Position numbers and translations under genes: made by a program. Positions 16,253-24,772 of a stretch of 62,904 nucleotides of DNA are shown here, in pieces (within the stretch, counting starts at the first letter, position 1; the number at the start of each line of letters is the position of its first letter). The stretch covers positions 1 through 62,904 of the forward strand of contig CALOBW010000010.1 in assembly GCA_942491525.1 (NCBI GenBank), in the 5' to 3' direction. This DNA is from CAYWBU01 sp942491525. GTDB lineage: Bacteria > Desulfobacterota > Desulfomonilia > UBA1062. Below the pieces are notes generated by a model. The model had not been told where the DNA came from and ran no database searches. It saw only the letters and a program-made list of their open reading frames with translations.

Positions 16253-17430
16253 CAGTTGGCTCCGCTGAAGAGGGCATCCACAAAGTCGTCGGCCCTGAAA
16301 ACTTGAAGATCTTCCATGGCCTCGCCGATGCCGATGAAGCGGATCGGTATCTCAAACTCGTTGGCGATGCCCACGATCACGCCGCCCTTGGCTGAACCGT
16401 CCAGCTTGGTCAGGGCGATGCCGGTCACGTCCAGAGCCGCATTGAACTGGCGGGTCTGCTCGATGGCATTTTGCCCCTGGGTTGAATCAAGCACCAGCAG
16501 CACCTCATGGGGGGCGCCCTCAAGCTTCTTGTCCATGACGCGCTTGGTCTTCTTGAGCTCCTCCATGAGGTTCTCCTTGGTGTGCAGGCGGCCGGCGGTA
16601 TCCACGATCAGGATGTCGTGGCCGCGGCTGATGGCGGCCTGCAGGCCGTCAAAGGCCACCGAAGAGGGGTCTGCGCCCTCCTGGGATTTGATGAAGTCGG
16701 CGCCGACCTTGTCGGCCCAGTGCTCCAGCTGTTCGATGGCGGCGGCGCGGTAGGTGTCGCCCGAGGCGATAATCACCTTCTTGCCTTGGCTGATGTAGCG
16801 GTGGGCCAGCTTGGCGATGGTGGTTGTCTTGCCGGCGCCGTTGACGCCGCTGACCATGATCACAAAGGGCTTCTTCTCTTCAGGAAGCACCAGCTCCTGC
16901 TGGCGGGCTTCAAGGATTGCCTGGATGCGGCTCTTGATGATGCCGACAGCCTGGTCGGGGTCATTGATGGCCTCCTTCTCCTTGTTGATCTCTTCAAAGA
17001 GCATGTAGGCGGTTTTGATGCCGATGTCGCTGCCCACCAGGGTCTCTTCAAGCTCGGTCATGATCGCCTCATTCAGCGAGTCGGATTTCTTGAAGATGCC
17101 GGCGATGCGGCCGACGAAGCCGCTCTTGGTTTTGCCCAGGCCTCGTGTAAGTTTCTCTTTTTCGCTGGGGCCGGCCGGTTTCTCGACAGGTTTGGGGGCG
17201 GCCTCTTGGGCTGCCTCAATGGCCGGAGTCTTCTCGGGGGCCTCCAGCTGCGCCCTCTTGGGATGGATGCCGGGGAGCGGCACGACCCAGAGGTTCAGGA
17301 TGGCAGCCGCGATCAGCAGGGCCCAGTCGGGCAGCTGGGCCGGCAGCGCGATGTCGGCGGCAAAGAGCCCAACCAATATATAACTCAGGAGCAGGGCGAT
17401 ATAATCAATGGGTGAAAAACGGTAGTTCAA
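16252..17430 (-). CDS. ftsY: Signal recognition particle receptor FtsY with N-terminal membrane segments
   Basis: FtsY is the SRP receptor GTPase that docks ribosome-nascent chains at the inner membrane. The 392-residue protein has the NG domain: helical N region (TRGLGKTKSGFVGRIAGIF from residue 95), P-loop GVNGAGKTTT (195-204), DTAGR, TKLDGSAKGG and the closing GIGEAMEDLQVFRADDFVDALF. Ahead of it are two hydrophobic stretches (about 9-27 and 36-53) and a Pro/Ala/Glu-rich linker (57-94). Two membrane helices are unusual, since most FtsY proteins attach through an amphipathic A domain. It is the first gene of the operon; the 156-base gap to 17587 should contain its promoter. Confidence 0.95.
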   Translation of the reverse strand: MNYRFSPIDYIALLLSYILVGLFAADIALPAQLPDWALLIAAAILNLWVVPLPGIHPKRAQLEAPEKTPAIEAAQEAAPKPVEKPAGPSEKEKLTRGLGKTKSGFVGRIAGIFKKSDSLNEAIMTELEETLVGSDIGIKTAYMLFEEINKEKEAINDPDQAVGIIKSRIQAILEARQQELVLPEEKKPFVIMVSGVNGAGKTTTIAKLAHRYISQGKKVIIASGDTYRAAAIEQLEHWADKVGADFIKSQEGADPSSVAFDGLQAAISRGHDILIVDTAGRLHTKENLMEELKKTKRVMDKKLEGAPHEVLLVLDSTQGQNAIEQTRQFNAALDVTGIALTKLDGSAKGGVIVGIANEFEIPIRFIGIGEAMEDLQVFRADDFVDALFSGAN

Positions 17431-17586
17431 CTTTATACCTCCAGATAATTAACTGGATGTTTCCTAGCATAGGCCGGGCCTCAGGACAAGTTTGATCGAT
17501 TAAATAGAGTTTTGTTAATTTATGCGTTCGACTCAAGAAAAATTTATGCTAAGAATAGCCAAAACTAATCTTTCTTAGGAGGAGAA

Positions 17587-18357
17587 ATGAAGCGTAGTTT
17601 ATTTTTGGTGATGATTCTTATGTTGACGATGCCCTTAATGGCAAGTGCCGACGAATATGCCGACCTGGTAGCCAAGGGTGATGCCCTGATTCTCAAGGGT
17701 CTTGATGACATCGCCAACCCGGATGTCGCCGTTTACTTTAAGGAGGCCACCGAAGTTTTCCTGAAGGCCGCAGCGCTCAAAGATGAGTATGCGATCAACT
17801 GGAGAGTTGCCCAGGGTGCCCGCATCTACTGCGCCCAGGTTAAGTTCTTCATGATCGACGGCTGGAAAGAGGATTGCGCCAAGTATGGCAAGCTCGGTAT
17901 GCAGTACGGTCATAAGGCCATCGAGCAGGAGCCTAATAAGATTGAGGGTCACTTCTGGTACGGCGCCTGCGTCGGCACCTATGCTGACGGCGTCAGCATC
18001 ATTACCGCCTTCAAAGAGGGCCTCAAGAATAAGACTCAGAAAGCGTTTGAAGATGCCTACCGCATCGATAAGACCTACTGGGACTACTGTCCGCCGCTCT
18101 GCATCGGCGAGTTCTGGTACGTGCTGCCCTGGCCCCTGAAAGATGTTAAGAAGGCCCGTCCCTATCTTGAAGAGTACGACAAGATGGCGCCGGCTGGTTC
18201 CGATAACGTTGAAGAGGGTAAAGTCATGTTGGGTATGCTCCTGATGGAGTCCAAGGATCCGGCTGATCAGGCCCGCGGCCGCAAGCTGGTTGAGTATGCC
18301 GCCAACGGTCGTTTCCCGTTCTTTGCCAAGATGGCTCAGGATGCTCTGGCTAAATAA
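17587..18357 (+). CDS. Periplasmic helical-repeat (TatT/RMDN-like TPR) protein
   Basis: A 256-residue exported protein with signal peptide MKRSLFLVMILMLTMPLMASA, cleavage before DEY. The mature protein is helical with TPR-like spacing (FKEATEVFLKAAALKDEYAINWRVAQGARIYCAQ, YGKLGMQYGHKAIEQEPNKIEGHFWYGACVG, FEDAYRIDKTYWDYCPPLCIGEFWYVLPWPLKDVKKARPYLEEYDKMAP). The pattern resembles the TRAP-associated TatT family and eukaryotic RMDN proteins. No TRAP permease genes are nearby, so a transport role is unsupported. A strong GGAGGAG site and a very strong terminator frame a single-gene unit. It may be abundant, but its role is unknown. Confidence 0.7.
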   Translation: MKRSLFLVMILMLTMPLMASADEYADLVAKGDALILKGLDDIANPDVAVYFKEATEVFLKAAALKDEYAINWRVAQGARIYCAQVKFFMIDGWKEDCAKYGKLGMQYGHKAIEQEPNKIEGHFWYGACVGTYADGVSIITAFKEGLKNKTQKAFEDAYRIDKTYWDYCPPLCIGEFWYVLPWPLKDVKKARPYLEEYDKMAPAGSDNVEEGKVMLGMLLMESKDPADQARGRKLVEYAANGRFPFFAKMAQDALAK

Positions 18358-18380
18358 TCTTCAGATTAGATAGAGAGAGA

Positions 18381-18418
18381 AGAGCGAAATGGACATAAGT
18401 CCATTTCGCTCTTTTTGT
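18381..18418 (+). terminator. Strong rho-independent terminator
   Basis: A perfect 14-bp stem AGAGCGAAATGGAC / GTCCATTTCGCTCT with an ATAA loop (18381-18412), then TTTTGTTT. It ends the TPR-protein gene. Confidence 0.95.
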
Positions 18419-18429
18419 TTAGATGTTTT

Positions 18430-19479
18430 CTAAGCGCTCAGCTTCAATCCCACATCATTGCTGATCTCCTCAGCCTCCTCAACTATTCTATCCATCAGCT
18501 CAGCCACGCTGGGGATGTCATGGATCAGCCCGGTGACCTGGCCGACAGTCAGCCAGCCCTTTTCGTGGTCGCCCTCCTGGGTGGCGCGGCTTAAAGAGTC
18601 GAAGGCGTTGGCCATGTAGGATAGCTGGCGCGCGTTTGACCAGCCCGAGAGCATCACGCCGATGGCCAGCTTGATGTAGGGCATGTGCAGCTGCTCGGCG
18701 ATGAATCTGGAGTTGGGGATGGCCTTGAGCAGCTGGATGGGGTTGAGCCCGGCTCTGACCTGTCTGCGGGCGCCTTTTGTATCCAGGGCGCGGCACCAGA
18801 TGCCGTCCAGACGCTGGGAGAAGATGGTGTCATGGACCGTCTTCTCGACCGAGAGATCCTTGAAGTTCTGGTGCAGGGGGCTCTCGAGGGTTGACATGAA
18901 GCGGGTGCCCATGGCGATGCCGTCTGCTCCCAGGGCCAGGGCGGCTGCCAGGCCGCGGCCGTCGCCGAAGCCGCCGGCGCCGATGACCGGGATGTCGACC
19001 GCGTCGGCCAGGGTCGGAATTAGCAGCAGGGATGAGACCTCTTCGCCGTGGGCGGCCGCCTCGTAGCCGGTGGCGATGACGCCGTCGCAGCCGAAGTCCT
19101 GGGCGCGTTTGGCGTGGCGGGCGTTGACCACGGTGGCCAGTACCTTACCGCCGTACTTATGGGCGCCATCCACGATCCAGTCGCCCTTGCCCAGTGAGAA
19201 GTTGATCACCGGGACCTCCTCTTCCAGCAGCACCTTGGCATTCTCGGATGCGCCGGGGAAGAGCAGGGTGGCGTTGGCGCCGAAGGGTTTGTCGGTCAGT
19301 TCGCGGATGCGTCTGATTGAGGCGCGGGTCATCTCGGCGTTCAGCGGGCCGGTGGCCAGGATGCCTAAGCCGCCGGCGTTGGAAACGGCGGCAACCATCT
19401 CGGGAGTGCTGATCCAGCTCATGCCTGAGAGCAGGATGGGGTACTTGATATTGAGGGCTTCGGTGATACGCGTCTTCAT
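18430..19479 (-). CDS. Nitronate monooxygenase / 2-nitropropane dioxygenase-family FMN enzyme
   Basis: A 349-residue FMN-dependent TIM-barrel protein: KYPILLSGMSWISTPEMVAAVSNAGGLGIL at the start, then VIATGYEAAAHGEE (conserved His of the family), PVIGAGGFGDGRGLAAALALGADGIAMGTRF (phosphate-binding glycines). The family includes nitronate monooxygenases and FabK-type enoyl-ACP reductases. The separate NMO/FabK subtypes cannot be told apart by eye, so substrate is open: alkyl nitronate or enoyl thioester. It appears monocistronic; an AGGAGG site precedes the ATG. An imperfect inverted repeat CTAAAG-N12-CTTTAG (19507-19530) lies just upstream and may be an operator. Confidence 0.85.
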   Translation of the reverse strand: MKTRITEALNIKYPILLSGMSWISTPEMVAAVSNAGGLGILATGPLNAEMTRASIRRIRELTDKPFGANATLLFPGASENAKVLLEEEVPVINFSLGKGDWIVDGAHKYGGKVLATVVNARHAKRAQDFGCDGVIATGYEAAAHGEEVSSLLLIPTLADAVDIPVIGAGGFGDGRGLAAALALGADGIAMGTRFMSTLESPLHQNFKDLSVEKTVHDTIFSQRLDGIWCRALDTKGARRQVRAGLNPIQLLKAIPNSRFIAEQLHMPYIKLAIGVMLSGWSNARQLSYMANAFDSLSRATQEGDHEKGWLTVGQVTGLIHDIPSVAELMDRIVEEAEEISNDVGLKLSA

Positions 19480-19730
19480 TGTGACCTCCTGAATTTGGAT
19501 TAAAATCTAAAGTTTAGCTTTATGCTTTAGAAAGGTAAGGCATGCGATTTGGCGGCGTCAAGGTTTATTTCTGCGTGCCGGGCATTATTATGTAGCTGTC
19601 TGGATTTGTTTGCACTTTGGGTGCATGGGGGGAGGTTTAATTAATGGGTTGAATCTGCGCCGGGACCCATGTTAAGAAAATAACAATAATTTCATGGGAA
19701 TTGGCTATTCTGGGTGCGTTGAAGTATTGA

Positions 19731-19798
19731 AAATGCATTTTTGAGCAACCTGTAAAACGGCCTCCTGTCTGCTTGAGTGGGATTCGAAAAATGCATTT
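19731..19798. promoter_or_regulatory. Paired palindromes AAATGCATTT, candidate operator sites
   Basis: Two copies at 19731-19740 and 19789-19798, 58 bases apart centre to centre, with similar flanks (GAAA before, TTGA near the end). The second copy overlaps the -35 box of the hybA-like promoter. The spacing is near 5.5 helical turns. The factor is unknown. Confidence 0.5.
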
Positions 19799-19824
19799 GA
19801 CAATGTTATGTAATTCATTACAAT
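19797..19824 (+). promoter_or_regulatory. Sigma70-type promoter for the hybA-hybB-like operon
   Basis: TTGACA (19797-19802), a perfect -35, 16 bases, then TACAAT (19819-19824), five of six. It gives a leader of about 65 bases before the GTG at 19898. Confidence 0.65.
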
Positions 19825-19897
19825 CGCCAATTGTCTGGTTGACTTAAATATACAGTATGTTAAGAAGCGTCAAACGTTTAACAGTGGGGGTTTTAAG

Positions 19898-20767
19898 GTG
19901 GATAGAAGATCCTTTTTGAAATTAATGGTTGCAGGCCCCTCCGGCCTGGTTGTGAGCGCGAACGCCGCCCATGCATCTGACGAGACTGTGAATGCCGCGG
20001 ATGATACGTATGGGGTGCTGGTTGATGTGACTCAGTGTATTAACTGTAAACTCTGTGAGACGGCCTGTGCTGAGATCAACTCGCTTGAGAAGCCTGATCA
20101 CTCCAAGGAGGCCATCAGCGTCTATCGTCCGACTACCGACAAGGCCTACACCGTGGTCAACAAGTACAAGACCAAGAAGGGCAAGAAGCTGAGCGTCAAG
20201 ATTCAGTGCATGCACTGCCTTGAGGCCGGCTGCCAGTCAGCCTGTCCGGTCGGCGCCTTCCACAAGGAGAAAGAGGGTGCGGTAACCTGGCACGAGAACT
20301 GTTTCGGCTGTCGCTACTGCATGGTTGCCTGTCCCTTTGATATTCCCAAGTTTGAATATGACACCCCGGCCCCTGAGATCAAGAAGTGCACCTTCTGCTT
20401 TGATACCAAGCTCTCCAAGGGTGAGACCCCGGCCTGTGTCAGCGCCTGTCCGACCGACACTTTGAAGTTCGGCAAACGTTCCGAATTGATCGAACATGCC
20501 CGCAAGCTGATCGCTGACAATCCCGACAAGTATGTCGACCACATCTTTGGCGAGAAAGAGGTCGGCGGCACCAGCTGGATGTACATCTCCTCGGTGCCCT
20601 TTGAAGAGATCGGCTTTAAGGCCAACATGGGTGAGCGTTCAATCCCGAACTACTCCAAGCCCTTCATGGACACCGTCCATGTGATCGACTTTGTGGCCCC
20701 GCCGCTGCTGCTGGGCATGGGTTATCTGGCCAAGAAGAAGCATGATGCTAAGAAAATTGAGGAATAG
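19898..20767 (+). CDS. HybA-like periplasmic ferredoxin subunit with four [4Fe-4S] sites
   Basis: A 289-residue electron-transfer subunit. It starts at GTG 19898 with a twin-arginine motif (DRRSFLKLM), so it is exported folded by Tat. Sixteen cysteines fall into four cluster sets: 47/50/53/57, 104/107/112/116, 135/138/141/145 and 164/167/180/184. The layout matches HybA and DmsB-type proteins. A C-terminal hydrophobic stretch (VIDFVAPPLLLGMGYL) is the membrane anchor seen in HybA. It would pass electrons between a periplasmic partner and the HybB-like protein encoded six bases downstream. No hydrogenase, molybdoenzyme or cytochrome gene lies in the window, so the donor or acceptor is unknown. 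Confidence 0.9.
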   Translation: MDRRSFLKLMVAGPSGLVVSANAAHASDETVNAADDTYGVLVDVTQCINCKLCETACAEINSLEKPDHSKEAISVYRPTTDKAYTVVNKYKTKKGKKLSVKIQCMHCLEAGCQSACPVGAFHKEKEGAVTWHENCFGCRYCMVACPFDIPKFEYDTPAPEIKKCTFCFDTKLSKGETPACVSACPTDTLKFGKRSELIEHARKLIADNPDKYVDHIFGEKEVGGTSWMYISSVPFEEIGFKANMGERSIPNYSKPFMDTVHVIDFVAPPLLLGMGYLAKKKHDAKKIEE

Positions 20768-20773
20768 GCTGAT

Positions 20774-22258
20774 ATGAACAATTCAACCGATTATAACGGC
20801 GCTTATACCAAGTTCAGCAAGGCGGATCTGAAGCCCAAGGGTTCCATGCTGACCACTTTCAATATTGTCTCGGCCCTGGTGATGCTGCTGGGCCTGATCG
20901 TGATCATCGCCCGTTTCGCCCTCGGCCTCGGCGGCGAGCTCAACATTCTGGGCCTCAACCTCGGCCCGATCACCAACCTGAATCAGGACTTCCCCTGGGG
21001 GCTCTGGATCAGCTTTGACGTGCTGGTGGGCATCGCCTTTGCCGGCGGCGCCTACACCCTGACCGTGATCGTCTACATGCTGGGGCAGCACAAGTACCAT
21101 CCCATCATGCGCTCGGTCGTGCTGGGCGGCTTCCTGGCCTACACCTTCTACGCCGCGGCCCTGATTCTGGATCTGGGCCGTCCCTGGAACGCACTCAACT
21201 TTGTGATTCATATCTGGGAGTTCCTGCCCTTTGAGAGCCTGGTAACCGGCAACGGTCTCTGGAGCCCGGGTTCAGCTTCCATGGGTCTGGTTATCCTCTG
21301 GTTTGTGGTCTTTGCCGTGATGGTTATCATTACCGAGGTGCCGCAGTACTCCAAGGCTAAGATTGTCCAGTCCGCAACCTGGAAGATTGTAACCGCAGTC
21401 TGGTTCGCCGTCATGGTGGCTGCCGCTGTCGTCATCTGGAAGATCAGCCACAATTATGAGATCGCCTCGGTGCTCTTCATGGTTGCCTGGCACTTCCTGA
21501 TGTATGACATCTGTCTGCTGCTGGAGTTCTCGCCGGCCTTTGCCGAGTGGTTCAACTCCAAGAAGCTCTGGGGTGCGCTCAAGTCGCTCTACATGGCCGC
21601 AGCCATCATCGGCGTCACCCTCTGCATGGGTCACCAGGCCGGTGTCGGCGGCATCTTCCTGCTGGCGCCCTTCAAGATTCACCCGCTCTGGTACTCCGGC
21701 ATGATTCCGATGCTCTTCGTGGTATCCAGCTTCTTTACCGGCCTCTGCTTCGTGATGCTGGAAGGCTCGCTGGCCCACAAGGTCTTTGACTACCGCGTCT
21801 CCGATCACCACAACGCCACCCATGACGACATCACCTACGGCCTGGCCAAGATCAGTGTCTTCATCCTGACCGTCTACTTTGTGCTCAAGATGATCGAACT
21901 CGGCATCGGCGGATCAGATGAGGTTGCCCTGCTCAACTCCACCTACGGCTACTGGTACCTGACCGAGATCATCGGCTTCGTGCTGATTCCGGCCCTGGTT
22001 TTTATGCGCGGCATCCAGACCAGGTCGATGTCGGTGGTCAAGTATGCTGCCGGCCTGACCCTGATCGGTGTTGCTCTCAATCGCTTCAACATCAGCATGC
22101 TGGCCTACAACTTTGAGGTTGTTGAGCGCTACGTGCCCACCATCATGGAGCTTTGCGTAACCTTCACGGTTGTCTTCCTGGAGGTCTGGGTCTACCGCCT
22201 GATCGTTAACCGCCTGCCGGTTCTGGGCGAGACCACCGAATGGGCTGAAGAGCACTGA
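20774..22258 (+). CDS. HybB/NrfD-family integral membrane quinone-interacting subunit
   Basis: A 494-residue polytopic protein with about ten hydrophobic segments. It is typed by NLNQDFPWGLWISFDVLVGIAFAGGAYTL, AAALILDLGRPWNALNF, SASMGLVILWFVV, and GHQAGVGGIFLLAPFKIHPLWYSG, all typical of HybB-like NrfD proteins. Such subunits exchange electrons with the quinone pool and some are thought to couple this to proton movement. It is co-transcribed with the HybA-like gene (six-base gap) and ends at a strong terminator. The length fits HybB and exceeds typical NrfD (about 320). Quinone site and direction of flow are inferred, not shown. Confidence 0.9.
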   Translation: MNNSTDYNGAYTKFSKADLKPKGSMLTTFNIVSALVMLLGLIVIIARFALGLGGELNILGLNLGPITNLNQDFPWGLWISFDVLVGIAFAGGAYTLTVIVYMLGQHKYHPIMRSVVLGGFLAYTFYAAALILDLGRPWNALNFVIHIWEFLPFESLVTGNGLWSPGSASMGLVILWFVVFAVMVIITEVPQYSKAKIVQSATWKIVTAVWFAVMVAAAVVIWKISHNYEIASVLFMVAWHFLMYDICLLLEFSPAFAEWFNSKKLWGALKSLYMAAAIIGVTLCMGHQAGVGGIFLLAPFKIHPLWYSGMIPMLFVVSSFFTGLCFVMLEGSLAHKVFDYRVSDHHNATHDDITYGLAKISVFILTVYFVLKMIELGIGGSDEVALLNSTYGYWYLTEIIGFVLIPALVFMRGIQTRSMSVVKYAAGLTLIGVALNRFNISMLAYNFEVVERYVPTIMELCVTFTVVFLEVWVYRLIVNRLPVLGETTEWAEEH

Positions 22259-22281
22259 GAGTAAAACTTAGCTAGACATAA

Positions 22282-22314
22282 AGAGCCCGGCCATCTGGTC
22301 GGGCTCTTTTTATT
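22282..22314. terminator. Bidirectional terminator between hybB-like and merR-like genes
   Basis: Stem AGAGCCCG / CGGGCTCT (22282-22289 with 22300-22307) followed rightward by TTTTTATTT. Leftward the stop codon of the MerR gene overlaps the T run and a TTTA follows the stem. It mainly serves the rightward operon. Confidence 0.88.
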
Positions 22315-22993
22315 TGAGGCTCTTTTCGATATTCGCTTCGACCCGGCGCTGGAAGAGGCGCTTCATGATATAGGCCCGCAGCAGGTTGGCCTTGCGCGAG
22401 ACCTGCACGGTGATGGCGATGTTCTCGTCCTTGGAACGGCCCCTGACCAGCTTCTTGCGCAGGTTCTGCTCATGGTCCTGGATCTGGCGGCCCAGGCTGA
22501 CGTAGAACTCCATGTCGGATGGCTCCAGGCCCATGTCGAGCAGGGGTTTGAGAATGTCGCGGCCGAACTCCACATCCTCCTGGTTGTAGAGGTTGCGTTT
22601 GCTGTGGTGGCTGTAGGGCATCAGGATGCCGAGTCTGAGCAGCTCCTTGAGCTGGCGCTCATTGAGGCCGGAGGCCTTGATGAATTCATGCTTATCGATC
22701 AGGTCGGGTTTGTCACCAGAGCTGAAGACGGCATCTTCAATCTCCTGGGCCTGGCTGAGGCTCAGGCCCTCCTGCATGCGGCGCAGAATGTTCTTGATCA
22801 CTCCCAGCGGATAGTAGCGGGTCTCCTGCAGCTGTTTGATGGCCTTGAGCAGTTCGATGCAGCTCTCATCGTAGTAGGCCATGGAGCTGTTGATGCGCTC
22901 GGGTGCGGGCAGCAGGCCCTGTTGAACGTAGTAGCGGATGGTAGAGGCGGCTACGCCGCTGCGTCTGGAAATTTCGCCGATCTTGATTTTCAA
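22310..22993 (-). CDS. MerR family transcriptional regulator
   Basis: A 227-residue regulator. The MerR winged helix is clear: IGEISRRSGVAASTIRYYVQQGLLPAPERINSSMAYYDESCIELLKAIKQLQETRYYPLGVIKNIL. A second, MerR-like half follows (KHEFIKASGLNERQLKELLRLGILMPYSHHSKRNLYNQEDVEFGRDILKPLLDMGLEPSDMEFYVSLGRQI), so the protein has two HTH-type units, a known layout in proteobacterial regulators. The effector domain lacks the metal-binding cysteines of MerR/CueR. It is convergent with the hybAB-like operon. Targets are unknown; regulation of the neighbouring operon or of itself is possible. Confidence 0.88.
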   Translation of the reverse strand: MKIKIGEISRRSGVAASTIRYYVQQGLLPAPERINSSMAYYDESCIELLKAIKQLQETRYYPLGVIKNILRRMQEGLSLSQAQEIEDAVFSSGDKPDLIDKHEFIKASGLNERQLKELLRLGILMPYSHHSKRNLYNQEDVEFGRDILKPLLDMGLEPSDMEFYVSLGRQIQDHEQNLRKKLVRGRSKDENIAITVQVSRKANLLRAYIMKRLFQRRVEANIEKSLK

Positions 22994-23047
22994 AGCACTC
23001 CCTCAATGGAGATATGGAAGAAATATCCGGGGCGTTATCCCCGGATA

Positions 23048-24691
23048 TTAGAACTCTTCGAAGTCGTCACTCAAATCATTGGCCGTGTCTTTGAATGCAT
23101 TCAGGGCGGCTTCGCTGACAAGTGCGGCTTTCGGCGGGACAACGCCGCGCCGCTCCGGTATGGCGGCGCTGATGTCCTGTGATACCTTGAAGCGTTCAAT
23201 CAGGTCTGTGAGCGATCCGGCCTCAACTTTGAGGTTGTCGGAGGTGCTGGCCAGCTCCTCAGTGGTGGAGGCATTCTGCTGGGTGGAGTTGTCGATCTGG
23301 GAGATGGCCCGGGTGACTTCGTCGATGCCGGAGGCCTGTTCGCGGGCGGCAGCGTCAATTTCATCCATGGACTGGCTGAGGGCGCTGATCAGATCAATGA
23401 TGCCGCTGAATGATTCACCGGCCTGTTTGGCCATGTCGTCACCGGATGCAATTTTGCCGACAGTGTCGTCGATCAGGGATTTGATCTCCCTGGATGATTC
23501 GGCCGAGCGCTGGGCCAGGGCGCGCACCTCTTCGGCAACTACGGCAAAGCCTTTGCCGTGTTCGCCGGCGCGGGCGGCTTCGACCGCGGCATTCAGGGCC
23601 AGCAGGTTGGTCTGGAAGGCGACGTCGTTGACGGTGGACGTGATCTCGCCGATCTTGGTTGAGGCCGTTCGGATTTCGCCCATGGCATCGGCCAGATCTC
23701 TGGCGATGGCTGCGTTCTGCTGGATGGCCTGCTCGGTCTGTTTGGTGCGTTCCGAGCTCAGGGTGGCGTTTTCGGCCGTGGCCTTGATTGTAGACGACAT
23801 CTCCTCAATGGTGGCGGCAACCTCTTCAATGGCGGCGGCCTGTTCCTGAGATGACTGGGAAAGACCCTGGGTGCCGCTGGCGATCTCAATGGTGGCCTGA
23901 TCCACCTGGATGGCGCCGACCTTGATGCGGGCAAAGATTTCGTCCAGATTTTCAACAAACTGATTGACCAGGTTTGACATCTGGCCGAACTCATCCTTGG
24001 ATGTCACGTCGATGCGCAGGGTCAGGTCACCGGCTCCTTCGGCGATATCCGTGAGCCGCTCAACAACTTTGGCGACAGGCTTGGTGACCATGCTGGTCAC
24101 GGCGAAGCCCAGGCCGCCGGCAATCAGGGCGATGATGAATGTGAAGCTGAGGGTAAATATCTCGGTGGATGAGAGATATTTGTCCGCGGTGCTGCCGACG
24201 GTGCTGCTCTCCTTGCTGAAAGTTTCAATCACACTCTGAAGGTTGGAGGTTACGGCCTGCTGTAGAGCCGGATTGTAGCTGCCGCCGGCCACCATCTTCT
24301 CATAGTTGTTTCTGGCGGCGTGCATCTCGGTGGCCAGTTTTTTGCTGTCGATGCCGCCCTCTATGGTATAGAAGAGCAGCTTGTGGCGCACGTCATCATG
24401 GTTGTCGGCCATCTTTTCCAGTTTTGTCGAGATGCGGCGGTACTCGGCGGCTGTTCCGGCGGTGTCCTGATTTAGGCTTAGTTTGAGAGATGTCTCCTGG
24501 GTCAGGCTGATCAGCTGATGGGACTGGTCGATGAATGGCACGGTCTGCTCATAGAAGCTCTCCATGAAGCGGTGCATGTTGAACAGGTCGCGGTATGTTC
24601 CGAGACTCGTCAGGAAGAGTGTCAGAACCAGAAAACCAAAGCCGGCGGTCATCTTTTTGCGCACCGGCAGATCTAGGAAAAATTTAAGCAT
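23048..24691 (-). CDS. Methyl-accepting chemotaxis protein
   Basis: A 547-residue chemoreceptor. The start ATG at 24691 follows AGAGGA; an in-frame ATG five codons upstream overlaps that site and is less likely. TM1 is near residues 10-32 (KMTAGFGFLVLTLFLTSLG), a helical periplasmic domain of about 140 residues follows (four-helix-bundle type with FIDQSHQLISLTQETSLKLSL), then TM2 (LSFTFIIALIAGGLGFAV), a HAMP domain and the signalling hairpin with the conserved tip VAFQTNLLALNAAVEAARAGEHGKGFAVVAEEVRALAQRSA. There is no CheR/CheB-tethering pentapeptide at the C-terminus. It is downstream of the hybrid kinase gene on the same strand (81-base gap). The ligand is unknown. Confidence 0.93.
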   Translation of the reverse strand: MLKFFLDLPVRKKMTAGFGFLVLTLFLTSLGTYRDLFNMHRFMESFYEQTVPFIDQSHQLISLTQETSLKLSLNQDTAGTAAEYRRISTKLEKMADNHDDVRHKLLFYTIEGGIDSKKLATEMHAARNNYEKMVAGGSYNPALQQAVTSNLQSVIETFSKESSTVGSTADKYLSSTEIFTLSFTFIIALIAGGLGFAVTSMVTKPVAKVVERLTDIAEGAGDLTLRIDVTSKDEFGQMSNLVNQFVENLDEIFARIKVGAIQVDQATIEIASGTQGLSQSSQEQAAAIEEVAATIEEMSSTIKATAENATLSSERTKQTEQAIQQNAAIARDLADAMGEIRTASTKIGEITSTVNDVAFQTNLLALNAAVEAARAGEHGKGFAVVAEEVRALAQRSAESSREIKSLIDDTVGKIASGDDMAKQAGESFSGIIDLISALSQSMDEIDAAAREQASGIDEVTRAISQIDNSTQQNASTTEELASTSDNLKVEAGSLTDLIERFKVSQDISAAIPERRGVVPPKAALVSEAALNAFKDTANDLSDDFEEF

Positions 24692-24772
24692 AAGGATTCC
24701 TCTCATTTGCAGTCATTGTGTCAATATTTATTCGGCAGATCGAGTGGTTAATATTAAATTTAAAATCAGTAT

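Larger units (their letters stand above)
19480..19897. other. 418-base divergent intergenic region with regulatory elements
   Basis: This gap lies between the leftward NMO-family gene and the rightward hybA-like gene. It is AT-rich and has no credible ORF or RNA gene. It holds an inverted repeat near the NMO start (19507-19530), two identical 10-bp palindromes AAATGCATTT (19731-19740 and 19789-19798), a good sigma70 promoter (19797-19824) overlapping the second palindrome, and a small palindrome AAACGTTT (19872-19879) in the leader. Confidence 0.7.

Noticed and set aside
15212..16306. 364-residue rightward open frame
   Set aside because: It is the antisense of rfaE1, which has full motifs; long mirror frames are expected in G+C-rich genes.
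16507..17415. 302-residue rightward open frame
   Set aside because: Antisense of ftsY, low-complexity Gly/Leu/Asp composition, no ribosome site.
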